Shown: one piece after another, positions 1-9,000 of the stretch
Position numbering within the stretch: position 1 is the first letter of the stretch
Layout of the letters: every line of letters starts with the position of its first letter
NCBI GenBank assembly: GCA_013697705.1
Contig: JACCWJ010000034.1
Span: forward strand, 1-35,748
Origin: Gammaproteobacteria bacterium
GTDB taxonomy: Bacteria; Pseudomonadota; Gammaproteobacteria; UBA6002
Direction: 5' to 3'
DNA length: 35,748 nucleotides
Program-made: the position numbers and the translations under genes
Notes under the pieces: model-generated
What the model was told of the DNA's origin: nothing
What the model saw: the letters and a program-made list of their open reading frames with translations, nothing else
The model's database searches: none

Positions 1-110
1 CGATGCTGGATCCCGCGATCAAGTCGCGGGACGACATGAAGGGTGGGTCGCGGGACGACGTGCCTGACGATCTCGGGACAAGGTGCCTGGCGGTCGCGTG
101 ATGAGGGAAG
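1..110. repeat. GC-rich REP-like palindromic repeat, degenerate tandem
   Basis: A GC-rich island in otherwise AT-rich DNA. Positions 11-18 (TCCCGCGA) and 24-31 (TCGCGGGA) form a perfect 8-bp stem with a 5-nt loop, followed by ACGAC. The motif TCGCGGGACGACG recurs at 48-60, and decayed versions (TCTCGGGACAAGG, GTCGCGTGATG) run to about 110. Related copies lie at 20743-20777 and, inverted, at 25872-25903. This is a dispersed intergenic repeat of unknown mobilisation. Confidence 0.75.
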
Positions 111-235
111 AACTAAGTTGCGCAACGATGGCAAATTGAGCTACGTTTTTATCCTCGCATCCTATCTATTTAAGATTAATTTAATATACAAGTGTTAAGA
201 ATATTTCTTAAATTAAATTAATTGTGGGAATAAGA

Positions 236-2101
236 ATGACATTTAGCGAAGAATTTAGACCCCTTGTCGAACACCTAACACTACAGCTTTTAACTATAGC
301 AGTTGAAAAGCGAGTAACTATTACAGAAGGTTTTACCTTCGCTAATAATATATTGGGGGTAGATGCCAAGAAGACATTACAGAAACTCGAGCAGCTTCGC
401 AACGATATTGATAACCAAGGATTTACTCTCCCAGAAGATAAGGAGGGGTTAGATGTAAGACTAGAAGAAATAAAAACGCTTTTAAATCTTTCAAAGATGC
501 GTCACAAAGTTAATCAAACAACGCTCAAGAGTATAACCCTTAAATATATCATCAATAATTTTTCCCTTTTCGACTCCCGAGTTCACCTCTTACCTTTAGA
601 CCTGCAAGAACTTATAACCGTGAATCAAAATTCTAGCGAGGTCCAAGGTCAACTAATTCCTGAAGTCAAAATAAAAATAAATAGTATACTTCAGGATCAC
701 TTGAAATATCTCTTTACATTATTATTGAATCCAAATCCTGGGATTAGGCTAATTGACATTCTATTAGTTAGTGCATGCATCACGGGCGATATGGAAGTAG
801 TGCGCCGGTTAGTTGATCTCGGTGCAAATATTAATATCAAACTTTCTGGGATTTTGCGCGATGTCATACCACTTCATTTAGCCAGTATCTATGGTCACAG
901 TGAAATTGTAACGTTGTTATTAGAATGCGATGTTAATGTAAATACACAGGATCGGCATGGTAACACACCCATGCATATGGCTATTATATGTTGGCAATAT
1001 TCCGTCATCAGGAATTTGATGAGTGCAAAAAATATCAATTTAGAACTACATAATCTAAACCACCATACTCCTCTTATTATGGCTGCGAATGAAAATAATT
1101 GCACCATGGTAAAATTGCTGCTTAAATCGCCCCAACAAAGAAATCAGGCACGTACTCTATTAAGTTTAAAATGGTTGTCTAGAAACGATGCATGGGACAT
1201 CCTCTGCTTACTCCATAAAGAGAATACTTCTATTCCCAAAGAAAAGAATGAGTCTGACGATAAATTCAGCTCGCTTCATCACGCGATAATGAACAACAAT
1301 GCGAACATGGTTAAATATATTGTTAGACTACCGCAGGTTAATTGTGATGAGAAAAATTATATTGGTCAAACTCCCTTGGCATTGGCCATAGATATAAAGG
1401 CTGACAATGAAATTGTTACTGTTTTAGCAAATTTAACTCAAGAAAACTTTGCCTTCGAAAGGCTTAACCTATTTGAACATGCAATTTTGAGTAAAAATTA
1501 TGAACTTCTTAGAGTGATTGAAAATCGCGCACCTGAACTTTTACCACCGCAACCGCATAAATATAAAAATAATAAAATTAATTATATCGCACTTCTCCAA
1601 ACTAAAATTGCTGAGTTTCACGAATGTGACAAAATTTGGGGCAATCAAATAGACAAAGATTTGAAAGAGGCTGTGAGAGCTTTGTTATATTATCTCCAAG
1701 GCACGAAGAATAATGATAAATGGTTTGCTAAATTATGTCGCCAGGCTCTGACTCTTTTAGAGTCATCTTTCCCAGAGTATATTAATAAATTAACAGTACT
1801 GCATAAAATTGTTACAGATAATCTTCCGCGTGGTGAGCTTAAAAAGGAAGCAGAAGCATTTTCTAAAGTAATACAATTTGCAATTTATAAATGTAAACTT
1901 ATTGAAATACTCATTGATATCGATTCCAATACAGAAGAGTGGCCTGAGATTGCGTCTTTGATTAGTCCCGCTGATTTAAGCATAGTCGAGCAGGAGCGAA
2001 TATTAGCTATAACTGCCTCACTCCAAACTAAAGATAATAAAATAGAGGATCAAGAACCCTCGAGCAATGAGGATCTCAATAATAACAATAGAAAGATGTA
2101 A
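236..2101 (+). CDS. Ankyrin-repeat protein, putative host-interacting effector
   Basis: About 621 residues, with no signal peptide or membrane segment. Counting from this ATG, ankyrin-type helix-turn-helix units occupy about 171-300 (signatures such as PLHLASIYGHSEIVTLLLE, TPMHMAI and TPLIMAANENN followed by MVKLLL) and about 345-425 (SLHHAIMNNNANMVKYIV, TPLALAI). The first 165 residues and the last 200 are helical and unassigned, and the protein ends in an Asn-rich stretch (NNNN). The ATG at 236 is preferred over an in-frame GTG at 224 because GGGAA at 227-231 sits close upstream of it, while nothing Shine-Dalgarno-like precedes the GTG. Ankyrin proteins of this size are common secreted effectors in Legionella and Coxiella, but that role is inferred here. 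The gene stands alone; downstream on the other strand lies a channel pseudogene. Confidence 0.9.
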   Translation: MTFSEEFRPLVEHLTLQLLTIAVEKRVTITEGFTFANNILGVDAKKTLQKLEQLRNDIDNQGFTLPEDKEGLDVRLEEIKTLLNLSKMRHKVNQTTLKSITLKYIINNFSLFDSRVHLLPLDLQELITVNQNSSEVQGQLIPEVKIKINSILQDHLKYLFTLLLNPNPGIRLIDILLVSACITGDMEVVRRLVDLGANINIKLSGILRDVIPLHLASIYGHSEIVTLLLECDVNVNTQDRHGNTPMHMAIICWQYSVIRNLMSAKNINLELHNLNHHTPLIMAANENNCTMVKLLLKSPQQRNQARTLLSLKWLSRNDAWDILCLLHKENTSIPKEKNESDDKFSSLHHAIMNNNANMVKYIVRLPQVNCDEKNYIGQTPLALAIDIKADNEIVTVLANLTQENFAFERLNLFEHAILSKNYELLRVIENRAPELLPPQPHKYKNNKINYIALLQTKIAEFHECDKIWGNQIDKDLKEAVRALLYYLQGTKNNDKWFAKLCRQALTLLESSFPEYINKLTVLHKIVTDNLPRGELKKEAEAFSKVIQFAIYKCKLIEILIDIDSNTEEWPEIASLISPADLSIVEQERILAITASLQTKDNKIEDQEPSSNEDLNNNNRKM

Positions 2102-2121
2102 CCTCGAGAAGAACAAATCCT

Positions 2122-2397
2122 CTAAGTAAGAAAATACAGAGCATTAATGATTTAAATTATAAACCAGATAAGTGGCACGCTGAATAAACAAATCTTATCA
2201 ATACGAAATGCCAATTCATTTGAGTTTGCGTCTACCAAACGCATAACATATACATTTTCAAAAAGTATGAACAGCAACACGACATAATTAATTATCATAA
2301 AAGTGTCGACATAGGTTAAATAACCTAAGGGAGGCAATAAGGAGGGCATTATCTTAATATAAAACCTCTGCGCTCTACCATTATTGTTTAGAGCCAA
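2122..2397 (-). pseudogene. Remnant of a Cys-loop (pentameric ligand-gated) ion channel
   Basis: Reading the minus strand from 2397 gives the C-terminal end of a Cys-loop receptor. There is an M2-M3 linker and M3 start (LPPLGYLTYVDTFMIINY), M3 continuing through LLFILFENVYVMRL, a short loop, then the M4 lead-in FRIDKICLF and M4 SVPLIWFII. The LP-x-x-x-Y-x-T-x-x-D and I-D-(R/K)-I patterns are characteristic of pLGICs such as GLIC and animal receptors. TAA at 2401-2403 closes the frame upstream, so the ligand domain, M1 and most of M2 are gone. A second TAA at 2152-2154 cuts M4, yet the same frame continues with IINALYFLT before TAG at 2122-2124, which would complete M4. I read this as a truncated, decayed gene; a short expressed membrane peptide is less likely. 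The assignment rests on recognition of family motifs, without alignment. Confidence 0.6.
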
Positions 2398-2439
2398 CCG
2401 TTACACACCGTCCCCTACGCATCCACAGCTACTGCCAAT

Positions 2440-2472
2440 GTAGCCTGGATGTAAGCGAAGCGAAATCCAGGA
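2440..2472 (+). repeat. Dispersed GTAGCCTGGATG...ATCCAGG repeat, single copy
   Basis: The sequence begins GTAGCCTGGATGTAAGCGAA and ends CGAAATCCAGG. Inverted ends CCTGGAT (2444-2450) and ATCCAGG (2465-2471) can form a 7-bp stem. It matches the two copies at 21637-21713. It lies between the channel remnant and the 384-residue membrane protein. Confidence 0.75.
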
Positions 2473-2501
2473 AACCCAAATACGTATGCAACACACCGCC
2501 T

Positions 2502-3656
2502 TCACCCTGTAGCCACCTTTATACTAAGAATAGAACTTTCGTCTGCTTCCAATGTCTTTATAGAAGAGTGATGATTTGGTGGCTCCGGCTGATATCGAAC
2601 CTTGGAAAATAAAGTGTATGTAGGCACAATGAAAGTCTGTGGACCGGTATCCACTATATGCTCTATATTTTTCAAGCTATGTAATAATTCTTGTTCGTAT
2701 TTGCATTCTTCTTGTAATTTTTCACAGATTTTCGTTTTATCGTTAATTAATTTTTTTCGTTCAGATAATCTTTTGGAATTTTGGTAGGTTTTGTAACCAT
2801 AATACGCTCCATAACCAAGGGACAAAGTAAGGGCTATGCTAATTACAATTGGCCCTCCGAGGATAGCGGCCACCCCTCCTAAACCAACTCCCACGAGCAT
2901 ATAATGACTGCAAACAAAAAAACTTCCGAAAATAACGGCCGACAGTGTAAGCCCTTCAACACTTGCTTTGATAGCTTTAGATTTTGTATTACTGGCTCTA
3001 ATTTCAGGCTCATCATAGATCGGCAAGCTAGGATATTTTATTTTTAGTTTCATATCCCGATTAGAAAGGAGTGTTGTGAGTAAAGCAGACACTAGCTGCT
3101 TATTCCGAAATACAACATTTAACTGATTTGGATCATATAGCAGAGTATCTGCGTCTATTCCCTCTTGCATCAAGATAGCCTCCAAATCCTTGGCTTTGTC
3201 AGTTTCCTTTGCCAGTGTTAATATTTTGTCCAGAACAAGTCGAGCTCTTCGCACAAAATTTTCTTTTCTTCTCTGAAGTACTTCATGATAAATGAGCTCC
3301 TGACATAAAACAGAGGTGAATCGTTGAATAAATTTATCCTGTAGTTTCTTAGTCTTGTTAATATTTTTCCAGGATAAAGCAACTCCTAGCGCGAGAGCTG
3401 ACAAACAAATAATGCCAATCAAACCCGTCATAACCATAAAACTAACACTGGTTATGTATATAATTGACCAAAATATATCAAGGGCAACACTAGCGCTCAG
3501 TATTCCTTGTGAAACCGGTAACAATAATTGAGAAGTATCAGTAATATTTTTTTTAAATAATTGCGCCTCTTTAACCGCTGCTAATATTTTTGCATCAAAC
3601 CTATTGCTTTCAGCCATATTTATCAGCGTTTTAGTAGAAAATTCTTTAAGTAGCAT
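2502..3656 (-). CDS. Unassigned membrane protein with two hydrophobic hairpins
   Basis: 384 residues; I do not recognise the family. Two long hydrophobic blocks, at about 50-97 and 237-290, each look like a pair of membrane helices followed by a basic, Lys/Asn-rich turn (KNINKTKKL and TYQNSKRL), so the halves may be an old duplication. Between them (about 100-230) lies a charged helical domain; after the second hairpin comes a coiled-coil-like stretch (about 295-335) and a polar tail. There is no signal peptide. The start ATG at 3656 is preceded by AGGA at close spacing; a Met at residue 14 is an alternative. The gene follows the two-component pair in the same direction with a 103-bp gap carrying a CusR-type box (3722-3743), so it is a probable target of that regulator. 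It could be a membrane stress protein or an effector; nothing in the sequence decides this. Confidence 0.85.
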   Translation of the reverse strand: MLLKEFSTKTLINMAESNRFDAKILAAVKEAQLFKKNITDTSQLLLPVSQGILSASVALDIFWSIIYITSVSFMVMTGLIGIICLSALALGVALSWKNINKTKKLQDKFIQRFTSVLCQELIYHEVLQRRKENFVRRARLVLDKILTLAKETDKAKDLEAILMQEGIDADTLLYDPNQLNVVFRNKQLVSALLTTLLSNRDMKLKIKYPSLPIYDEPEIRASNTKSKAIKASVEGLTLSAVIFGSFFVCSHYMLVGVGLGGVAAILGGPIVISIALTLSLGYGAYYGYKTYQNSKRLSERKKLINDKTKICEKLQEECKYEQELLHSLKNIEHIVDTGPQTFIVPTYTLFSKVRYQPEPPNHHSSIKTLEADESSILSIKVATG

Positions 3657-3691
3657 ATCCTGAGCCTCTGATTAGATTATTAATCCAGGAT

Positions 3692-3743
3692 ATCTTATGA
3701 AGTTGTCACCAAGATGACTGCAAAGTGACAAAAATGTCATTTA
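3692..3743 (-). promoter_or_regulatory. CusR-type operator and candidate promoter of the 384-residue membrane protein
   Basis: Positions 3722-3743 read AAAGTGACAA, two bases (AA), then ATGTCATTTA. The E. coli CusR box is AAAATGACAA-NN-TTGTCATTTT, so 17 of 20 defined bases match with the same 2-bp spacing. A weaker TGTCA/TGAC dyad lies at about 3704-3719. On the minus strand a TAAGAT -10-like hexamer lies at 3692-3697, which would put the box about 45-50 bp upstream of the start site, a usual place for an OmpR-family activator. The promoter part is tentative. Confidence 0.55.
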
Positions 3744-3759
3744 GCATTGCGGGGAGAGG

Positions 3760-5184
3760 TTAATTATGAGGAAAGATAAGTTTTACAGAAGTCCCCTCTC
3801 CTAGCGCGCTAGTGATTTGAAGACTGCCACCATGTAATTCCATAATAGAACTTACGATTGAAAGACCTAAACCCAGACCGTGTGCGTAAGTGTCATCATG
3901 TTTAATTCGATAAAAGCGATCGCAAATGTAAGGAAGGTGTTCTTTTCCAATGCCAATACCATTATCTCTAACATTAATATAAATATTACTATCGTCCTTG
4001 GTACAATTAAGTGTAATTTTGCCCTTATGAGACGTGTAGCGAATGGCATTAGAAATCAAATTATTCAGAACACGACGCAACAAATTAGGTTCGGCTAATA
4101 CTTCTTCGTCACCTTCAACAAGAAGGGTGATTTCATTTTCTTGTAGCAGTGGTTCAAAATTTTCAGCGATTTTTTCAAATTCATTAACCAATGCAATCTT
4201 TTGACAAATTAATTTAATTGAAGGATTTTCTGTACGAGCTAAAAATAATATATTTTCAATCATGCGTGAGATACGGTGATATTCTTCTATACTCGATGCA
4301 ATAACTTCTTCATATTCATTAGCGGGGCGTGGTCTGGAAAGCGTAATTTCTGCTTCACCCATCAAGTTATTAATGGGCGTTCGTAATTCATGCGCCAGCT
4401 CTTTTGAAAATAAAGATAATCTTTTGAAAGCATTTTCGATTCGTTGCAACATATTATTAAGTGCAGAGACGAGTTTGAGTAATTCTTTTGGGCAATGATT
4501 AAGTGTTATTGAATTTAATTGGGAAATACTAATACGTTCAGCATAGTGAGTAATTTCATTTAAAAACCGCATACCTTTTCTAGCGATAAAAATACCCAGC
4601 AGAGTGGCACCGACTATTCCTAAAAATAAGACGAAAAACAAATTGCGCTGGTAAGTCGCGATGATTTTTTGTTGTGGGGTGATATCGAGAGCAACCTCAA
4701 TTAATTTTATCGAATTGGTATCGCCCACCTTTGCAAGGGCAGAAATAAGTAAGTAAGTATTGTTATTATTTGCTGTAATGGTGTACGTTTCTTCCGGATC
4801 TTCAGTGGCTTTAGCAGGTGACGGAAATTCAACATCACTAAAAATTGATCGCATGCCTTCGGTCATTGCACTCACCTGATTGGTCTTAGGGTCAACGATG
4901 CGCGCATAATAGTGATATTCGGAGGCCTCTAGTTCTTCAGGTACCCATTCTAATTCTTGAGACAGTAATGCTGAATTATTCTGATGTTTATATAGAATAT
5001 TTCGTAATACGCGAATTTCATCCTTAACAAATTTTTCATTAGCGTTACCGAGAGTGTCTGTTAGCGCCCAATACGCATACAAACTTATCATCGATAACAT
5101 AATGCAAGAAGTGACAGCGTATAAAATACTCAAGCGTGCAGCAATAGATATTCTTTTAAAAAAATTAACGTATTTCGAGAACAT
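3760..5184 (-). CDS. Sensor histidine kinase, CusS-like heavy-metal type
   Basis: Membrane sensor kinase of 474 residues, partner of the regulator just upstream. Order: TM1 (about 18-38), periplasmic sensing domain (about 40-178), TM2 (about 182-201), HAMP linker, HisKA with phospho-acceptor H265 in [13 protein letters not shown], then the HATPase domain with N box ([12 protein letters not shown]), G1 (DNGIGIG), F box (CDRFYRI) and G2 (GLGLGLSIV). All catalytic boxes are intact. I start at ATG 5184, which gives the N-terminus usual for CusS-type kinases ([19 protein letters not shown]) and a 20-nt overlap with the regulator; an in-frame ATG at 5232 would add 16 residues. The overlap implies translational coupling. 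The ligand is not readable from the sequence; Cu/Ag is suggested only by subfamily and by the nearby CusR-like box. No metal efflux genes are adjacent. Confidence 0.92.
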   Translation of the reverse strand: MFSKYVNFFKRISIAARLSILYAVTSCIMLSMISLYAYWALTDTLGNANEKFVKDEIRVLRNILYKHQNNSALLSQELEWVPEELEASEYHYYARIVDPKTNQVSAMTEGMRSIFSDVEFPSPAKATEDPEETYTITANNNNTYLLISALAKVGDTNSIKLIEVALDITPQQKIIATYQRNLFFVLFLGIVGATLLGIFIARKGMRFLNEITHYAERISISQLNSITLNHCPKELLKLVSALNNMLQRIENAFKRLSLFSKELAHELRTPINNLMGEAEITLSRPRPANEYEEVIASSIEEYHRISRMIENILFLARTENPSIKLICQKIALVNEFEKIAENFEPLLQENEITLLVEGDEEVLAEPNLLRRVLNNLISNAIRYTSHKGKITLNCTKDDSNIYINVRDNGIGIGKEHLPYICDRFYRIKHDDTYAHGLGLGLSIVSSIMELHGGSLQITSALGEGTSVKLIFPHN

Positions 5185-5833
5185 ACCCAGCGCCGCGTAC
5201 TGTGTGAATAAGTTTTTTATCAAAAGGATCATCTACTTTACGTCTTAGACGTTTAATTGTGACATCTACGATATTAGTATCACTATCAAAATTGCTATCC
5301 CAGACTTGCTCTGCAATAAGCATACGTGAAAGTAACTCACCTTGTCGTCGCATTAGTAAAGAAAGCAGGGTGAATTCCTTTGCAGTAAGATCTATGCGTT
5401 GGCCTTCACGGGTGACTTTTTGACGTAGCAAATCCATTTCTAAATTTTCGATTTTTAAGACTTCAATAGGTCGATTTAAACCACGACGCAGCAAAGTTCT
5501 AACCCGCGCTAATAACTCCGAAAAGGCAAAAGGCTTCACCAAGTAATCGTCAGCTCCCAACTCGAGACCTTGAACTCTTTCGTTCACTTCATCGCATGCA
5601 GTAAGAAAGAGAATCGGAATTTCGCTCAATTCACGAATTTTTTTAATGACCCCCCAGCCATCGATTTTAGGCATCATCACATCCAAAATGATTAAATCGT
5701 AACTGCTGTTAATGGCTTGAAATAAACCTTCTTGTCCGTCCGGGGCCGTGTCAATAGTAAAGCCATATTCACTAAGACCTTTAGCAAGAAAGGTGCGAGT
5801 TTTAGGTTCATCTTCAATAATTAAAATTTTCAT
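5165..5833 (-). CDS. OmpR/PhoB-family response regulator, CusR-like
   Basis: 222 residues, the normal length. The receiver domain at the N-terminus has the acidic pair in IIEDE (E8, D9), phospho-acceptor D51 in [11 protein letters not shown], the conserved Thr in ILFLTA and Lys in YLVKPF. The C-terminal winged-helix domain has typical OmpR-type features ([51 protein letters not shown]). The ATG at 5833 (MKILIIEDE) is chosen over a TTG at 5842 because it gives the family-standard N-terminus; neither has a clear Shine-Dalgarno site. It is first in an operon with the sensor kinase. A CusR-type box upstream of the next gene (3722-3743) suggests its DNA target. No such box was seen upstream of this gene, so autoregulation is not supported. 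Confidence 0.94.
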   Translation of the reverse strand: MKILIIEDEPKTRTFLAKGLSEYGFTIDTAPDGQEGLFQAINSSYDLIILDVMMPKIDGWGVIKKIRELSEIPILFLTACDEVNERVQGLELGADDYLVKPFAFSELLARVRTLLRRGLNRPIEVLKIENLEMDLLRQKVTREGQRIDLTAKEFTLLSLLMRRQGELLSRMLIAEQVWDSNFDSDTNIVDVTIKRLRRKVDDPFDKKLIHTVRGAGYVLEIR

Positions 5834-6015
5834 ATCGGGCAATTGATTACATAATTTTGAGTTAAATAATATTAAATTTTATCATATTTCAGCGGTTTAT
5901 TAAATAAATTTTGCCAAGTATCTCGTGCTGATACGGCTAGGGTCGAATGCCTTTGCAGGAAAATTAATATCAAATTTCGTTTGATAATTATTGATTGACG
6001 CCGTATTAGAGACGA

Positions 6016-9000
6016 TCAATGTTTAAGACCCAGCGTTGGACCATCCTCTGTTTTACTTAATATGTGTCGTTCTCCATTCGAGTATAAAGACATATCCCTT
6101 ACTTTCTTAATCTCACTAAAGTGCCGCCTAGGAATATTCACACCCACTCGTTGTAAAATAAATTGTGGAAATTTGTTTACAGGTTTATAAGCCACTACCA
6201 CTCTCGCAAGAAATACCCCCTGGCCAGCGATGCAAAGTATAGGTGATCTTTTTATGACTGTTTCAACAGTAAGACCATCCTGATTCAGGGGTATGCGCTC
6301 CCTCATGAGAATAGCCGCTTCTAGACGAGATAGTTTTGCAAGTTCTTCACAAAAAACTTCGCTAGCAATTTTACTTGTTGCATTCTCATCATCGGTATAC
6401 TCATCTTTAAAACCTCTCTGATGCACTGTACCAATGACATAGTCTTCTAAGAGATCAATAGCTCTCTTACTCATTCGCGCAATACAATTGCTTTTCACAT
6501 TTTCAACAAGCTCATGAGCACCAGGATGCTTAAGAATGTCATTTAATTCGTTATGAGTGAGCTCATTATTAGTATAAGGATTAACGAGTGCTCTAGATTG
6601 AAGATACGCATAATTTATCCAAAATATATTTAAAGCGTACCCTGATCGAATGACGATTAGATTAGATAATGGAATATCTTCTACTGTCATCTTAATATCA
6701 AGTGTCGCGACATTATTATTATTCTGCGTTATGTCACTCGTAAAAACTTGCATTTTCTTAGCAATAGAGTCTGGAAATGCATTCGTTCTTAGTGCCGTAA
6801 AATGATTCGGCATGAGCAAATCGTGCGTATAAACTTTCCCCCCTTGTTTTTGATAATATTGAGAGAGTATTTTAGCAATAGCAATGCATTCTTGATCAGC
6901 ATAACCGGGATTTTCGCGTAAATAAGGATTGGTGACAGCAGTGTGCTTCCCTTTGCGGACCATTAGTCGCCAACGTTTATCAAGAAACGCTCTTAAATAA
7001 GACATATCCCAATCATCCAGATAATCCCCACTTTCATGTCGCCGTTTAAGTTTAACTAAATGTTGATCTAAATCCGTCTCAAAAAAACCAAATGTCATCA
7101 AAACTGGACGCTGCAATGCCACACGCGGCAGTACTGCATTATTATTATCTTCATCTTGTTCCAACTCATCCTCTTTAACTTCTATTTGATAAGATTTTAA
7201 TAACTCTGTCTTAACCTCTGTTATATTCCATACTTTAGGTTTAGTTAATTTTCCGGGACCACTCTCTTCATGTGCTTTTTTGTTTCTTATTTTCAATTCG
7301 GCAAAGAGTTTAATATCGAAATCCCTCTTTGATAAAACAGGTAGCGCTGATTCTACGGACGAAATAGGTTTGTTCTGTTTTGCAGAATTTTTGTTAGAAT
7401 CTATTTTTTGCCCATGGAGTAGTTGCGTTAGTTGAGTAAAGGTGTAAGGACTAGGCGTGTGTATCTGATTGGACAGATCGACCGAACGTAATAAAGCTGC
7501 TGCAACCTGAGAAATCAAATCAGTTTTTAAATACATATTTAATTGTTCTTCACGAGTAGAAGGTAGCTCCTTTTTGAGAAAATCTATATCTTCTTGTCTT
7601 ACAGAGTCGGATGCATAACTATTATTAGCAACAGTAATGAGCGCCTGTATTAATCGAGGAGGACTTGTGAGAAAAGGTAAAAAAGTGTGATGACAATACC
7701 AATACGATATAATTTCACTCAGTAGTTGAAATGAAAGCTTTTGGTTATATGTATCAGGCAACTTTTTCGCCACATCCATAATAATAAGCTGCGAATCAAT
7801 TTTGGTTAATGAGTCAGGTATGGCAGAGATCATTTTATCAATATCTTTATCTACTCCCATAGCTACTTCAGAAGTTAGAATTGCCTCGGTATGAATACCA
7901 AATATACTGCAGAAGGTCGGTCGCACCAGTCCAGCCACTGTTCCCGGGATAACATCGCCCTCATCATAGCCACTTTTTTTATAAACAGCTCTACAGACCA
8001 TCTTTAATTCATTTGCAAACCTATCGCGTAGGAGTGCAAATTTTGTTTCAAATTCATTGAATAGAGGTATTGCTAAAAATTGAGAGGAAATGAAACTTAA
8101 ATCATTTAATTTATTTTCTATAACATTATTCACATTAATGCAGCGCTTTGCTTCTAATTCTTTTAATACAGCTACAGTCGCATCCATCATTGTTAACATT
8201 TGTGTCACTTCAGACAAATGGTTATAAACTTTGGACAAATATTTGCTATTGAAATGCTGGCAGAATCGCTTGCCTGTCTCACTCCACCCCCATAATTGAG
8301 AAATAGGATCAAAGAATACTAAGGATGGGACAAAGGCTTGTTCTACCGCGTTTTGATTCAAGCGTGCCAGGTTAAATATTTCCTCCATAATATTAGACTG
8401 CATATTTATGAGTGAAACAGTGTGTGAATAGGTTAGAACATCCGTATTTTCCTCAATCACCATTGTCGCAATTTGATCAAAATGAAAATCACGGGTGTGA
8501 ACGAAAATGGAGGCGGTGTGATGTTGCAATTCAGCAAAAATATAATTCCGACCCAAGGCATGTTTATAATCATTGACAGTGATACTTTTAACACAGCCAA
8601 ATTCTGAAATGTAGGGGGTATAATCTATACAGATAGTTAATTCATTATCGGCCGAGAGTAATTGATCAATATCGACCAGGGGACGGTCAACCACATCTTT
8701 CAAAAAATGAGTTACTGCCACAAAATCTTTCACTTGTTCTTTTGCTTTAATGGGAAGTAACGCTAAAAGCGCTTGATAAAGACTGCTTTCTATTTGAGGT
8801 ATCAGCCAGCTTCCCAACACTGAACTGATTTCATCCCTGCTAATAATATTAGGCATAGCCTGCAGAGGCAGATATATTTTAGGTGATGGGGGTATGAAAT
8901 GTTGACTAGCCTCATCAAAATACAATAATAAATCGCGCAAGTGGCTTTCGTTAAAGTTAATCGCCTGTTTTACATACGCGAGTGTTACGGAGAGCACCGT

